A DNA stretch of 64,000 bases from Raoultibacter phocaeensis (GTDB lineage: Bacteria; Actinomycetota; Coriobacteriia; Coriobacteriales; Eggerthellaceae): contig NZ_CABDUX010000001.1 in NCBI RefSeq assembly GCF_901411515.1, positions 1,426,001-1,490,000 on the forward strand, in the 5' to 3' direction. Below, one piece after another: positions 8,271-17,192 of this stretch (the stretch's first letter is position 1; every line of letters starts with the position of its first letter). Position numbers and translations under genes: made by a program. The notes below the pieces were generated by a model. That model did no database searches, had not been told where the DNA came from, and was given only the letters and a program-made list of their open reading frames with translations.

Positions 8271-8912
8271 ATGTTCTCCGTTCAAATTGATTTTTCCTCG
8301 TTGTTCAGGTGGCTGGCTCCGTTACTCGTGCTTTCGGTCGCACTCTTTCCCTGGCAGGAGGTTGCCCCAAACTTTATATCGACAACGATTGCCCGCATTG
8401 CCGATACCTCCATGCAGGTTATTACGTACATCTATGTGATCGGCCTGGCCAAGCGCAAGGCTATGTTGCCTGTTTTGGGAATCGGTCTCACGCAGGGGTT
8501 CGTGCAGCTCGGAGTTCTTGCGGGAAATTTGCTCGGGGTATGGGCCGGGCGTGCGGTTTTTGAGGGGTCGCTCGGCGTATTCGTGCTGGCGCTCGGACTC
8601 ATCTGCCTCATCTCGTTTGCGACGATGCTCGTACCGCAGGGGCCACGAAAGCCGTTTGCGCACGATGGCTTCGAAGCGATCGACGACGAACGTAAAACAA
8701 AGGATCAGTGCGAGCACCTTGCCGAGCAGCTCGACCTTTCGCCGCGTGAGCGGCAAATACTCGAATACCTTGCGAAAGGCCGCTCCCAGCCGTATATCCG
8801 CGACGAGTTGATTCTCTCGAAAAACACGGTAGCCACGCACGTGAAGCATATCTACCAAAAGCTCGGGGTACATTCCCGTCAAGAGGTACTCGGTCTGTTC
8901 GAGGGAAGATAG
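8271..8912 (+). CDS. LuxR-type membrane regulator, short form or 5'-truncated remnant
   Basis: A 213-residue protein with three or four membrane segments and a LuxR/GerE helix-turn-helix at the C-terminus (LSPRERQILEYLAKG, then ILSKNTVATHVKHIYQKLGV). The two full-length relatives in this window have about 490 and 520 residues with some 12 membrane segments; this one matches only their last third. The same frame is open upstream of the ATG from 8238 and still encodes hydrophobic residues (FGLVLAICFI), then meets a stop at 8235. No ribosome binding site precedes 8271. A decayed gene is at least as likely as a functional short regulator. Confidence 0.55.
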   Translation: MFSVQIDFSSLFRWLAPLLVLSVALFPWQEVAPNFISTTIARIADTSMQVITYIYVIGLAKRKAMLPVLGIGLTQGFVQLGVLAGNLLGVWAGRAVFEGSLGVFVLALGLICLISFATMLVPQGPRKPFAHDGFEAIDDERKTKDQCEHLAEQLDLSPRERQILEYLAKGRSQPYIRDELILSKNTVATHVKHIYQKLGVHSRQEVLGLFEGR

Positions 8913-9020
8913 GCGGGCTGCTTTGGGAAGAGTGTCGTGTCGATCTCGCCACACTAACGAGTCCCGCGTACGGCATCGCCTCTCATTTGCCGCAACGGAT
9001 TCGACTAGTGTGAGGGAAAC

Positions 9021-9052
9021 AAAAAACGGCCCGCCGTTTCTGAGCGGGCCGC
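9021..9052 (-). terminator. Terminator of the pyridoxamine kinase gene
   Basis: On the minus strand CGGCCCGC and GCGGGCCG form an eight-pair GC stem followed by TTTTTTG, about 50 bases past the kinase stop codon. Confidence 0.8.
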
Positions 9053-9099
9053 GAAGGATCGCGTGATGACAGCGTGCGGGCTCACGTGGTCTCGTGTGG

Positions 9100-9972
9100 T
9101 TATTTCAGCAAATCTGCGATCTTGCCGATGATGAGTTCGAAGCTTACGCCGCGCTCCTTGAAGTCGGGCTGTTTGCTCGACACAATCATGGCGTCGTGCA
9201 CGAAGTCGCCTGCGAACACGACCGCCTCCTGCAGGCTCTTGCCCGCCATGATGGCGGCGAGCAAACACGAGCAGTACAAATCTCCGGTTCCGTGGAGCAT
9301 ATAGGGGAGGTACTCGTTCTTTGCCTCAAAGAGCTCGCACTTCTCGCCGGCGACGAAGTTGTGGATGCAGGTCTCGCCCTCGCGCTGGATGCCCTTGAGC
9401 ACCACGTTTTTCGCGCCTTTCTCGAGCAGGCCCTCGATCATGCGTTTGGCGGTATCGTCGTCGATGTCGGTGCCGGGCCACTCCTGTCCGAGGATGATGG
9501 ACGCTTCGGTGAGATTCGGCGTGAGGATGTCGGCTCCGCAGGCGAGCTCCGCCATCGCATCGCAGAGTTCGGGCGTATAGGTGGGATACACCTTGCCGTG
9601 ATCCGCCATGACGGGATCGACTACGCGCAGGGCGTTTGGATACATTCCGTACAGATCGCGGATGCGATCGACCTGCTCGGGTGCTCCGAGAAAGCCCGAA
9701 TACACCGCATCGATCTCGACGCCGATGTTCTTCCAGGCAGCCAAGTAATCGGAAAGCATGTCGGTGGTGTCGTGCATGTACCATCCGGGGTAGGCGGTAT
9801 GCGAAGAAAAGAGGCCGGTGGGGACAGGACATACGTCGCAGCCGGCAGCGGAAAGCACGGGTATTGCCACGCCAAGCGAGCACTTGCCGTAACCGCACAA
9901 ATCGTGAACCGCGGCAACGCGGGGGATGTAATCGCCTTTGCGCTCGTACAGGTGCAGGTCTTGTAGTGCCAT
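9100..9972 (-). CDS. pdxY: Pyridoxamine/pyridoxal kinase, PfkB/ribokinase superfamily
   Basis: A 290-residue protein. The N-terminus has AAVHDLCGYGKCSL, the middle has VVDPVMADHGKVYP, and the C-terminal active site is YMLHGTGDLYCSCLLAAIMAG, with the GTGD catalytic motif of this kinase family. Length and motifs match pyridoxamine kinases, which phosphorylate B6 vitamers to feed the pyridoxal phosphate pool. A thiamine-pyrimidine kinase (ThiD) is less likely given DPVMADHGKVY. It ends in a strong terminator. The upstream small membrane-protein gene on the same strand may share its transcript. The symbol is by family resemblance. Confidence 0.85.
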   Translation of the reverse strand: MALQDLHLYERKGDYIPRVAAVHDLCGYGKCSLGVAIPVLSAAGCDVCPVPTGLFSSHTAYPGWYMHDTTDMLSDYLAAWKNIGVEIDAVYSGFLGAPEQVDRIRDLYGMYPNALRVVDPVMADHGKVYPTYTPELCDAMAELACGADILTPNLTEASIILGQEWPGTDIDDDTAKRMIEGLLEKGAKNVVLKGIQREGETCIHNFVAGEKCELFEAKNEYLPYMLHGTGDLYCSCLLAAIMAGKSLQEAVVFAGDFVHDAMIVSSKQPDFKERGVSFELIIGKIADLLK

Positions 9973-10021
9973 CTAAACTCGCCTTCTTCTCTCGATCGTT
10001 ATCAGGAAACCGCAACGCGCG

Positions 10022-10089
10022 ACGAATCGGTAAGAGCTACCACGATACCGCGCAAACGAAACGCGCGGTGCCAAGTGCTACCGATTCGT
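10022..10089. repeat. Nested inverted repeat between the small membrane protein and the pyridoxamine kinase
   Basis: Outer arms ACGAATCGGTA (10022-10032) and TACCGATTCGT (10079-10089) are perfect complements. Inside them ACCGCGC (10047-10053) and GCGCGGT (10063-10069) also pair. No T-run follows on either strand, so a simple terminator is unlikely. It would fold in the leader of the pyridoxamine kinase transcript. Confidence 0.6.
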
Positions 10090-10102
10090 TAACGGGGTGC
10101 GT

Positions 10103-10309
10103 TTATTTCGAGTCTTCGTCTTCCTCGTCATCATCGTCGTCGAAGAACGACCAATCGTCTTCGGTGGGCTCGTGATTGGAGAACCGCTTGCGGGTTCTGC
10201 GCTCCATGATGACGCTTGCGATGATGCTCAGCACGAGACCGATCCCGATGAGCACGCCGATGCCGGGAATGGTGTTGAACAGAAAGTTATAGATTTCTCC
10301 GAGGTCCAT
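10103..10309 (-). CDS. Small single-pass membrane protein with acidic tail
   Basis: A 68-residue protein. A GAAAGG ribosome binding site lies seven bases before the ATG. Residues about 13-36 (NTIPGIGVLIGIGLVLSIIA) form one membrane helix, followed by basic RRTRKR, which puts the tail in the cytoplasm, and a very acidic C-terminus (DDDDDEEDEDSK). It lies upstream of the pyridoxamine kinase on the same strand, about 130 bases away across a nested inverted repeat. No family recognised. Confidence 0.65.
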   Translation of the reverse strand: MDLGEIYNFLFNTIPGIGVLIGIGLVLSIIASVIMERRTRKRFSNHEPTEDDWSFFDDDDDEEDEDSK

Positions 10310-10488
10310 GAGTACCTTTCAGGTTTGCATATAGGCTGATCAACAAATTGTCATCGAACAGGTCCATCCATACAGAATTGTATTTTAGTAGAGTATACTA
10401 TGCCCGATCAAGAGCGGGTGCGTCGTGACACCATAAATCCTCCGTTAGTTCAGGATAGGCCCCGAAACGATGAGCTGGAGTTAAGAAC

Positions 10489-13083
10489 GTGCGGTCTCGT
10501 ACTGTAAAACTGCATAGCAACCACGTCCTGTTCGTCATCGTTTCCGTGGCGGCTATTGCGGCGGTGCTTGCCGCTTCGGTGGTTCTGCTCAGCTCGATCG
10601 ATCAAAAGCTGCGGCAAGGGGCAGAGCAGCAGGTTACGACTTTCACCGAGCAAGCAGCCTCCAACGTGAAGGATCGCATGGGCTATATCCAAAACGCGAT
10701 CGGAGCCTTTACGGTCGAAACCGATGATCTTGCGCAGTTGGAGCCCGCGCTTGCGGAGTTCAAAAGCCGTTTCGGCTTCGAATCGGTAGCGTTTGCGGGA
10801 ATGGACGGCATAGGGATCTACTCGGATGGACAGCCGTTCTCAACCGCTCAGCTCAAGGTTCCCGAAACGGCGATCTCAGAAGGGCGGCATTCCTATTCGG
10901 GCACGTACGATGTGGGGGATGGCTTGCTCGGCAAGCTTGCCCAGAACCCTCTGTATATACAAGGCGTCCAGGTCGGCGCGCTCTACGTTGTCGTGCCGAG
11001 CACCATGTTTTCCATGGAGCATAGCCTCGACATGTTCGACGGACGAGGGTATTTCATCCTCTTCGATGGCGATACCGAAGAGATCATCGTTGCGCCGTCC
11101 GAGCCGACGGTGACTCCCATCGAATCGAACACGAAGATATACGAATTTCTGTACAAAGCGCAGCAGGTCGATCAGAAAAGCAACCCGCTGCTGCAATCCG
11201 ATCGCAACGCGCAACAGAAAAGCTCCGTTGCGAAGCTCGAGCGCGCGGTGGCCGACGGAAGCTGCGACCTCGTTACCGCCAGCATTGACGGAAAAGAAAG
11301 TTACGTATGCGTCGCCCCCGTTCAGATCGGAGATTGGTACGTGTGCAACGTCGTGCCCGTCGACAACGTGAGGGCCGAGGGCAGTGCCGTGATGGCGGCG
11401 TTCCAGGTGGTGTTCGCACTTGTGATCACCTGCTTGCTCATCGTGCTTGTCGTATCGTACTTGTTCTATCGCAAGCGCATGCAAGAACGAGGCGTCGAGA
11501 TGAAAACCCGCCTGTACGGGGCTTTGTCCGAAAGCCTCGACATGGCAGTGAACATGTACTCGCCCGACGATGCTACGGTTACGCCGATCGTCGCGAAGGC
11601 GAGCGAGATATTCGGCTTTTCCATGGCTGAACTTATGGGCAAAGCCGAAGTGTTCGACAAGATCGCGCTTTCTTCCGAAGGCCGCGATCTGCTCGGCAGG
11701 ATACGGCGCGGTACTATTGAAAGCCTCGAACAGGGGGAGTTCTCTTTCAAAGAGCCGTGGAGCGGAAGACCGAGCTGGGTATTCTACTCGGTCACGCCGT
11801 TTACCTATGAGGGCAAGGCGCAGCTGCTCGTGGTGTTTCGCGATGCGACTGACGAGAAGACGCTGCAGCTTTCCATGAGCGATGCAATGGTGGCCGCAGA
11901 AACGGCCAATAAGGCGAAATCGGACTTCCTGTCAAACATGAGCCACGAGATCAGAACGCCCATGAACGCGATCATCGGCATGGCTCAGATCGCTCGCAAG
12001 AACCTCGGCGACGATCAGAAGGTGAAGGAGAGTCTCGATAAGATCGATCTTGCGTCCGACCATCTGCTGACCATCATCAACGATGTGCTCGACATTTCGA
12101 AGATCGAAAGCGGCAAGATGATTCTTGCGAACGAGGTGTTCAGCCTGTCCGACGTGATCGACCGCGTAGTAGCGGGGATCAAGGGGCAGTGCGAAGCACG
12201 CGGCCAGACGCTTTCGGTCAAGCGCCACGGAATCGATGCCGATGCGTTTATGGGCGATCAGGTGAGGCTGCGCCAGATGCTGCTGAACCTTCTGGTAAAC
12301 GCCTCGAAGTATACACCTGAAGGCGGGCATATCCGCTTCGAGGTGTCCGAAAAGCCGAGCAACGTGAAACGCTACATGCACGTTACGTTTACCGTTGCCG
12401 ACGACGGCATCGGCATGAGCGGGGAGTACCTCGAGCACTTGTTCGAGCCGTTTGTCATGGAGGGCCGCTCGACGGTACAGGGCACCGGCCTCGGTATGCC
12501 CATCGTGAAGAACATCGTGACCATGCTCAACGGCGATATTCATGTCGAAAGCGAGCTCGACAAGGGGACGACGTTCACCGTATCGCTCACGCTCACGCGT
12601 GCAACCGAAGATGAAAAGGGACTGCTTGTCACCGATGCACCGGCTTCGAAGATACCTCCCGCGGGCCGCTCCGCTGAATCAGGTGACAGCGCGCGCTTCA
12701 GCGGGTTGCGGGTGCTGCTTGCCGAAGACAACGAGCTTAACGCGGAGATCGCCAAAGAGCTTCTCTCTGATGCCGGCCTCGAAGTCGATTGGGCTGAAAA
12801 CGGCGAGCAGGCGTGCATCTTGTTCGAGCAATCCGAGCCAGGCGCCTATGATGTCGTGCTGATGGATATTCAAATGCCCATCATGAACGGGTACGAAGCG
12901 GCGCGCACCATCCGCTCGCTTGATCGTGGCGATGCCGCGTCGGTTCCCATCATAGCCATGTCCGCCAACGCGTTCATGGAGGATATTCAGGAGTCGTTGC
13001 GCTGCGGCATGAACGCGCATCTTTCGAAGCCCATCGATATGGGCCAGGTACTTGCAACCATCGCTGAGCAGATCAAGGGCTGA
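10489..13083 (+). CDS. Hybrid sensor histidine kinase with extracellular sensor, PAS and receiver domains
   Basis: An 864-residue protein starting with GTG, with GGAG eight bases upstream. Order: membrane helix (about 13-34), a roughly 270-residue extracytoplasmic region of Cache-like character, a second helix (about 305-328), a PAS-like domain (about 345-460), HisKA with the phosphorylated His486 in SHEIRTPMNAIIG, HATPase with DDGIGMS and GTGLGMPIV, and a C-terminal receiver with Asp793 in VLMDIQMPIMNG. It likely senses an external small molecule. There is no separate response regulator or Hpt gene nearby, so its output partner is encoded elsewhere. Confidence 0.92.
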   Translation: MRSRTVKLHSNHVLFVIVSVAAIAAVLAASVVLLSSIDQKLRQGAEQQVTTFTEQAASNVKDRMGYIQNAIGAFTVETDDLAQLEPALAEFKSRFGFESVAFAGMDGIGIYSDGQPFSTAQLKVPETAISEGRHSYSGTYDVGDGLLGKLAQNPLYIQGVQVGALYVVVPSTMFSMEHSLDMFDGRGYFILFDGDTEEIIVAPSEPTVTPIESNTKIYEFLYKAQQVDQKSNPLLQSDRNAQQKSSVAKLERAVADGSCDLVTASIDGKESYVCVAPVQIGDWYVCNVVPVDNVRAEGSAVMAAFQVVFALVITCLLIVLVVSYLFYRKRMQERGVEMKTRLYGALSESLDMAVNMYSPDDATVTPIVAKASEIFGFSMAELMGKAEVFDKIALSSEGRDLLGRIRRGTIESLEQGEFSFKEPWSGRPSWVFYSVTPFTYEGKAQLLVVFRDATDEKTLQLSMSDAMVAAETANKAKSDFLSNMSHEIRTPMNAIIGMAQIARKNLGDDQKVKESLDKIDLASDHLLTIINDVLDISKIESGKMILANEVFSLSDVIDRVVAGIKGQCEARGQTLSVKRHGIDADAFMGDQVRLRQMLLNLLVNASKYTPEGGHIRFEVSEKPSNVKRYMHVTFTVADDGIGMSGEYLEHLFEPFVMEGRSTVQGTGLGMPIVKNIVTMLNGDIHVESELDKGTTFTVSLTLTRATEDEKGLLVTDAPASKIPPAGRSAESGDSARFSGLRVLLAEDNELNAEIAKELLSDAGLEVDWAENGEQACILFEQSEPGAYDVVLMDIQMPIMNGYEAARTIRSLDRGDAASVPIIAMSANAFMEDIQESLRCGMNAHLSKPIDMGQVLATIAEQIKG

Positions 13084-13298
13084 AGCGGGGACATGGGTGG
13101 GAACGACGGCGAGAATCCTACGGGAAGCTCTTGATTCGGAGAATTTCGACCGATCGGCCTGAGCGGGTTGCTCGATGACGCGCTACGGTCAACGAAAACG
13201 CACATCTCCGTTATTTCGTCTGCGCTATACTGGTTGGAACCTTGTTGCTGGCTATCGGCGCAGGGCGTATTCGTTCGAGACGTAAGGAGCGCAGTCGC

Positions 13299-14579
13299 AT
13301 GCTAGACATTCGATTTGTCCGAGAAAACCAAGAAGCCGTCGCTACCGCGATGAAGAATCGCAATGCTTCGTGGGATTCCTCGCGCTTCTCTGAGCTTGAC
13401 GAAGCGCGCCGCGCAGCGATTGCCGAAGAGGAGGCGCTTCAGGCTGAACGCAACGCCGCTTCGAAAGCCATCGGCCAGATGATGGGGCAGGGCAAAGCCG
13501 ACGAAGCCGAGGCCGCGAAAGAGCGGGTTCGCGTCGTCAACGAGCAGATTTCCGTGCTTGCCGAAAAACGCGAGGAAGCCGAAAGCGCCCTGAACGCCCT
13601 GCTCCTTTCGACGCCGAACATGCCCGCCGATTCTACGCCGATCGGTGCCGACGAGGACGACAACCCCGAAGTGCGCCGCTGGGGCACGCCGCCCGTTTTC
13701 GATTTCGAATTCAAGGCTCATTGGGATCTCGGCCCCGAGCTCGGCATCATCGATTTCGAGCGTGCGGTGAAGCTTGCAAAGAGCCGTTTCATTCTGCTCG
13801 GAGGCCTCGGTGCCCGCCTCGAGCGCGCAATCATCAACTTTATGGCCGACACTCACGCATCCCGCGGCTACAAAGAGTGGTGGTGCCCCGCTATGGCGAA
13901 TGCCGAAACGCTCACGGGTACCGGCCAGCTTCCCAAGTTCGAGGAAGACCTGTTCAAAACGAGCGAGGGCCTCTACCTCATTCCCACGGCCGAAGTGCAG
14001 TTGACGAACATTCATTCCGGCGAGGTGCTCGATGCCGAGCAATTGCCGCTCAAGTACTGCGCCTATACCCCGTGCTTCCGTGAAGAGGCGGGCAGCGCCG
14101 GGCGCGATACGCGCGGGCTCATCCGCGTGCACCAGTTCGACAAGGTCGAGATGGTGAAGTATGCCAAGCCTGAAGAGAGCTTCGACGACCTCGAAGCGAT
14201 GGTGGCCGATGCCGAGAACATCTTGCAGCTTCTGGAGCTACCGTATCGCGTAATCAGCCTGTGCACAGGCGATATCGGATTTTCGGCGGCGAAAACCTAC
14301 GATTTGGAAGTGTGGCTGCCCAGCTACAACGGGTACAAGGAAATTTCCTCCTGCTCGAACTGCACCGATTTCCAGGCGCGTCGCGCAAACATCAAGTACC
14401 GCGATCCCGATGCCTTCAAGGGTTCGCGCTACGTCCACACGCTCAACGGTTCGGGTCTTGCGGTCGGACGTACCATGGCGGCCATCATCGAGAACTATCA
14501 GCAGCCGGACGGTTCCATTAAGGTGCCCAACGTGCTCGTGCCTTACATGGGCGGCGTAACCGTTATCGACAAGGCTTAA
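13299..14579 (+). CDS. serS: Seryl-tRNA synthetase
   Basis: A 426-residue class II synthetase that charges tRNA-Ser. The ATG at 13299 follows TAAGGAGC and gives the usual N-terminus [14 protein letters not shown]. The N-terminal coiled-coil arm (about 30-100) is followed by motif 2 ([19 protein letters not shown]) and motif 3 ([20 protein letters not shown]). A TATACT box lies at 13226-13231. No T-box stem or specifier was recognised upstream. It heads a run of five closely spaced plus-strand genes ending with ddl. Confidence 0.97.
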   Translation: MLDIRFVRENQEAVATAMKNRNASWDSSRFSELDEARRAAIAEEEALQAERNAASKAIGQMMGQGKADEAEAAKERVRVVNEQISVLAEKREEAESALNALLLSTPNMPADSTPIGADEDDNPEVRRWGTPPVFDFEFKAHWDLGPELGIIDFERAVKLAKSRFILLGGLGARLERAIINFMADTHASRGYKEWWCPAMANAETLTGTGQLPKFEEDLFKTSEGLYLIPTAEVQLTNIHSGEVLDAEQLPLKYCAYTPCFREEAGSAGRDTRGLIRVHQFDKVEMVKYAKPEESFDDLEAMVADAENILQLLELPYRVISLCTGDIGFSAAKTYDLEVWLPSYNGYKEISSCSNCTDFQARRANIKYRDPDAFKGSRYVHTLNGSGLAVGRTMAAIIENYQQPDGSIKVPNVLVPYMGGVTVIDKA

Positions 14580-14600
14580 AGGGCCTGCAGCAAGAAAACC

Positions 14601-15395
14601 GTGACATCGCAGAAGCAGGCACAGCGCAAGAGCGTGAAAAGCAAGGCGAAGGGCTCGAAGAAGGGCTCGTCTGGCCGTGCGCGCACGCGTGATGCACATC
14701 AGCCGAAAAAGCGCCGGTGGCTGCGCATCGTCATCGGTATCCTCGTTGCGGCTCTAGTCATCGTATTTGCGGCATTTTCGTGGGACCGATGGTTTCGGTT
14801 CGACGATGCGGCCGACATCCAGGGAAGTTGGCAGGCGGCGGGTCAGGTTGCTGCGGTCGAAATCGATGGCGAGCAGATGCATCTCACCGACGAGGTCGCC
14901 TACCAGTACACGCTCGATACCGGTGCGAAAACGATCGAGTTCTCGTTCGGCAAACTCACGGGTTCGGGCACGTACCGTTTCTCAGACGATCGGCGCACGC
15001 TTACGGTCGTCGAGGGTGGCAGCGTGAATCTCGTTCGCGAGTTCTTCCTGTTGTTCGGATTTGACATCGCGGCAGGCGACGACGAAGGCAAACCGACGAC
15101 CGTGTTCACCAAGAAGGACGTCGGCGAGCCTGCCCTGCCGTCTCAGGATCAGTCCGCAAGCGGGGCAGCCGAAGACGGCGTTTCTGGCGGCGGCGATCCT
15201 GCTGGTACGGACTCACCTGACGGTTCTGCCGAAGGGACGGTCGGCGGCGATGGGGACGAGCCTGCTCCTGTTCCGGATGGCGGGGAAGAGGGGGGTGCAG
15301 ACGCCGGTGAGGGTGGCTCGGGTTCGGATGCGAGCGCGCAAGGTGGCGACGGCATGCTGTTCGATACGATCAACGATCGCGGTGCCGCCTCATGA
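14601..15395 (+). CDS. Membrane-anchored protein with lipocalin-like domain and acidic Gly/Asp tail
   Basis: A 264-residue protein with a GTG start 22 bases after the serS stop. The N-terminus is strongly basic (about 1-40, many Lys and Arg), then one membrane helix (about 42-62), then a small domain (about 70-165) with IQGSWQ, GTYRFSDDRRTLTVVEGG and similar beta-strand segments, like small lipocalin/META-type folds that report a property against a threshold. The last 90 residues are low-complexity Gly, Asp, Glu and Ser. Inside-basic topology places the folded part outside. It overlaps the next gene by four bases (ATGA). Function unknown. Confidence 0.72.
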   Translation: MTSQKQAQRKSVKSKAKGSKKGSSGRARTRDAHQPKKRRWLRIVIGILVAALVIVFAAFSWDRWFRFDDAADIQGSWQAAGQVAAVEIDGEQMHLTDEVAYQYTLDTGAKTIEFSFGKLTGSGTYRFSDDRRTLTVVEGGSVNLVREFFLLFGFDIAAGDDEGKPTTVFTKKDVGEPALPSQDQSASGAAEDGVSGGGDPAGTDSPDGSAEGTVGGDGDEPAPVPDGGEEGGADAGEGGSGSDASAQGGDGMLFDTINDRGAAS

Positions 15396-15895
15396 CCGAC
15401 GAGGGCGGCGTGGGCGGAGTCCGCAAACTCCCTCAAAATGCGCGTACGCTTCCCGATGCCGAAACGCAGGATTTTCCTTGCAGCGGTTGCGTCGGGCCCG
15501 CTTTCTTGCGCATCGACTCGATTACCGTGCAGCCCGGACGAATCGTGTGCGAAGTGACGGTCGATCCTGTACGGCGCACTACCGATCCAGCGCTTGCATC
15601 CGCACTGCTTCGCGAGCATCCAACCCTGCTTTCGCACGCCTGCGTGAACGACGTAGGCGATACGTTCGGCGATGTTATCGAACGCACTTCGGTGCCGCAC
15701 TTGCTCGAACACCTCGTGATCGATTTGCAGGCCCGCACCGATGGGCGACCGGACGACACCTTCGTCGGTACGACCGAGTGGATTGATGAGGGGGAGGGCC
15801 GAGCGGTCGTGCAGGTGAGCTTCACCGACGATTTAGTGTGCTTGCGGGCTTTTCGTGATGCGGCGGAAAAAATCAACGACGCGATGCTAAGGTAA
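15392..15895 (+). CDS. Stand-alone protein resembling the N-terminal domain of cyanophycin synthetase
   Basis: A 167-residue protein. The central part (LLREHPTLLSHACV, then TSVPHLLEHLVIDLQ, then GTTEW, then GRAVVQVSFTDD) resembles the N-terminal domain that precedes the ATP-grasp module in cyanophycin synthetases, including the HLLEH...LQ helix. No ATP-grasp or Mur-ligase domain is attached, so it cannot make cyanophycin alone. It overlaps the upstream gene by four bases and ends four bases before an aminotransferase; an ATP-grasp ligase (ddl) is two genes on. A substrate-binding or adaptor role is inference. Confidence 0.65.
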   Translation: MTDEGGVGGVRKLPQNARTLPDAETQDFPCSGCVGPAFLRIDSITVQPGRIVCEVTVDPVRRTTDPALASALLREHPTLLSHACVNDVGDTFGDVIERTSVPHLLEHLVIDLQARTDGRPDDTFVGTTEWIDEGEGRAVVQVSFTDDLVCLRAFRDAAEKINDAMLR

Positions 15896-15899
15896 GCGA

Positions 15900-17165
15900 A
15901 TGTCTTCCGCGCACATCATATTCGATCAAACGGGCGGCAAGGTCGCTCATCGCGTCACCACGATGCGTACTTCGGCTGTGCGCGATTTGTTCGCGGCGGC
16001 TTCCCGATCCGATATCATCTCGCTTTCCGGCGGCATGCCCGATGTGTCGCTCTTACCACCGAGCGCCATCAAAAAGGCGATGAAGGCTGCGGCGGAGGAC
16101 GATCGCGCGGTTGCGCTGCAGTACGGATCGACCGATGGGCGCGTCGAAACGAAGCAGGTGTTTTGCGACCTCATGCGCGATATCGGTGTGCGGTGCAAGC
16201 CTGAAAACGTTATGATCACGAGCGGCGCGCAAGAGGCGCTCGACCTGATTGCAAAAGCGTTCATCGATCCGGGCGACATCATCTTGGCCGAGGGGCCCAC
16301 GTATTTGGGCGCGCTCCAAGCGTTTTCGGCATACGAGCCCGATGTGCGCTGCATTCCCTTCGACGAAGAGGGCATGAGGATGGATCTGCTCGAAGCCGAA
16401 CTTGAGAAGATCGGCAAGGGCGGCCCGAAATTCCTCTACACCATTCCGAACTTCCAGAATCCCGGCGGCGTGACCATGTCGCCCCCTCGCCGCAAGCGCT
16501 TGCTCGAACTGGCGAAAGAGTATGACTTCTTTGTAGTAGAAGACGATCCGTACGGGAGGCTTCGCTACGACGGCGGGCATATGAAGCCGCTTAAAGCGCT
16601 CGACGATGATGTGGTGTACCTCGGAACGGTCTCGAAGGTATTCGCACCGGGGTTGCGCACCGGCTGGGTAGTGGCATCGAGGGGCTTTCTCGCCAAACTC
16701 AATTTGGTCAAGCAGGGGACCGACCTTTGCGGAAGCGCATTCAACCAGGTGGTCGTTCAGCATTACTTCACCGATACGCCGTGGCAGAAGACGCTGCAAA
16801 CGTTCGTCGATACATACCGAACCCGCCGCGATGCGATGCTTGCGGCGCTTGAGGCGCATTTCCCGCCCGAGGCGACGTGGACGCACCCCGAAGGCGGCTT
16901 CTTCGTGTGGGTCACGCTTCCCGAGTACGTCGATACCGGCTCGATGCTGTCGGTCGCACTTGAGAAGGGCGTTACCTACACTCCGGGCGATGGGTTTTTC
17001 CCGAAAGCATCGGCCGGTCAGAATTGCATGCGGCTCGCGTTCTGCTTCGAGTCGCCCGAAAACCTCGACGAGGCGATCCGCCGGCTGGCCGCCGTAATAG
17101 AGGAGCGGCTCGAGTTGTACCGGGCGTTCATCCAGGCGGGAGCCATTGAGGTTCCGTCGTCCTGA
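15900..17165 (+). CDS. PLP-dependent class I/II aminotransferase (2-aminoadipate / aromatic type)
   Basis: A 421-residue protein with a complete fold-type I aminotransferase domain. Visible motifs are ISLSGGMPDVSLLP near the N-terminus, YTIPNFQNPGG, VVEDDPYGRLRY, the Schiff-base lysine in GTVSKVFAPGLRTGW, and the substrate-binding arginine in NCMRLAFC. The pattern matches LysN/AAT-like enzymes related to MocR C-terminal domains, but there is no GntR domain. It transfers amino groups between an amino acid and 2-oxoglutarate; the substrate is not predictable. It sits directly before ddl, so a link to amino-acid supply for the wall is possible. Confidence 0.9.
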   Translation: MSSAHIIFDQTGGKVAHRVTTMRTSAVRDLFAAASRSDIISLSGGMPDVSLLPPSAIKKAMKAAAEDDRAVALQYGSTDGRVETKQVFCDLMRDIGVRCKPENVMITSGAQEALDLIAKAFIDPGDIILAEGPTYLGALQAFSAYEPDVRCIPFDEEGMRMDLLEAELEKIGKGGPKFLYTIPNFQNPGGVTMSPPRRKRLLELAKEYDFFVVEDDPYGRLRYDGGHMKPLKALDDDVVYLGTVSKVFAPGLRTGWVVASRGFLAKLNLVKQGTDLCGSAFNQVVVQHYFTDTPWQKTLQTFVDTYRTRRDAMLAALEAHFPPEATWTHPEGGFFVWVTLPEYVDTGSMLSVALEKGVTYTPGDGFFPKASAGQNCMRLAFCFESPENLDEAIRRLAAVIEERLELYRAFIQAGAIEVPSS

Positions 17166-17192
17166 CGGACTCGTGAAAGGAAAAGGAACGGC

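Noticed and set aside
13084-13298. T-box leader for serS
   Set aside because: No T-box consensus bulge (TGGNACCGCG-like sequence) or specifier loop was recognised.
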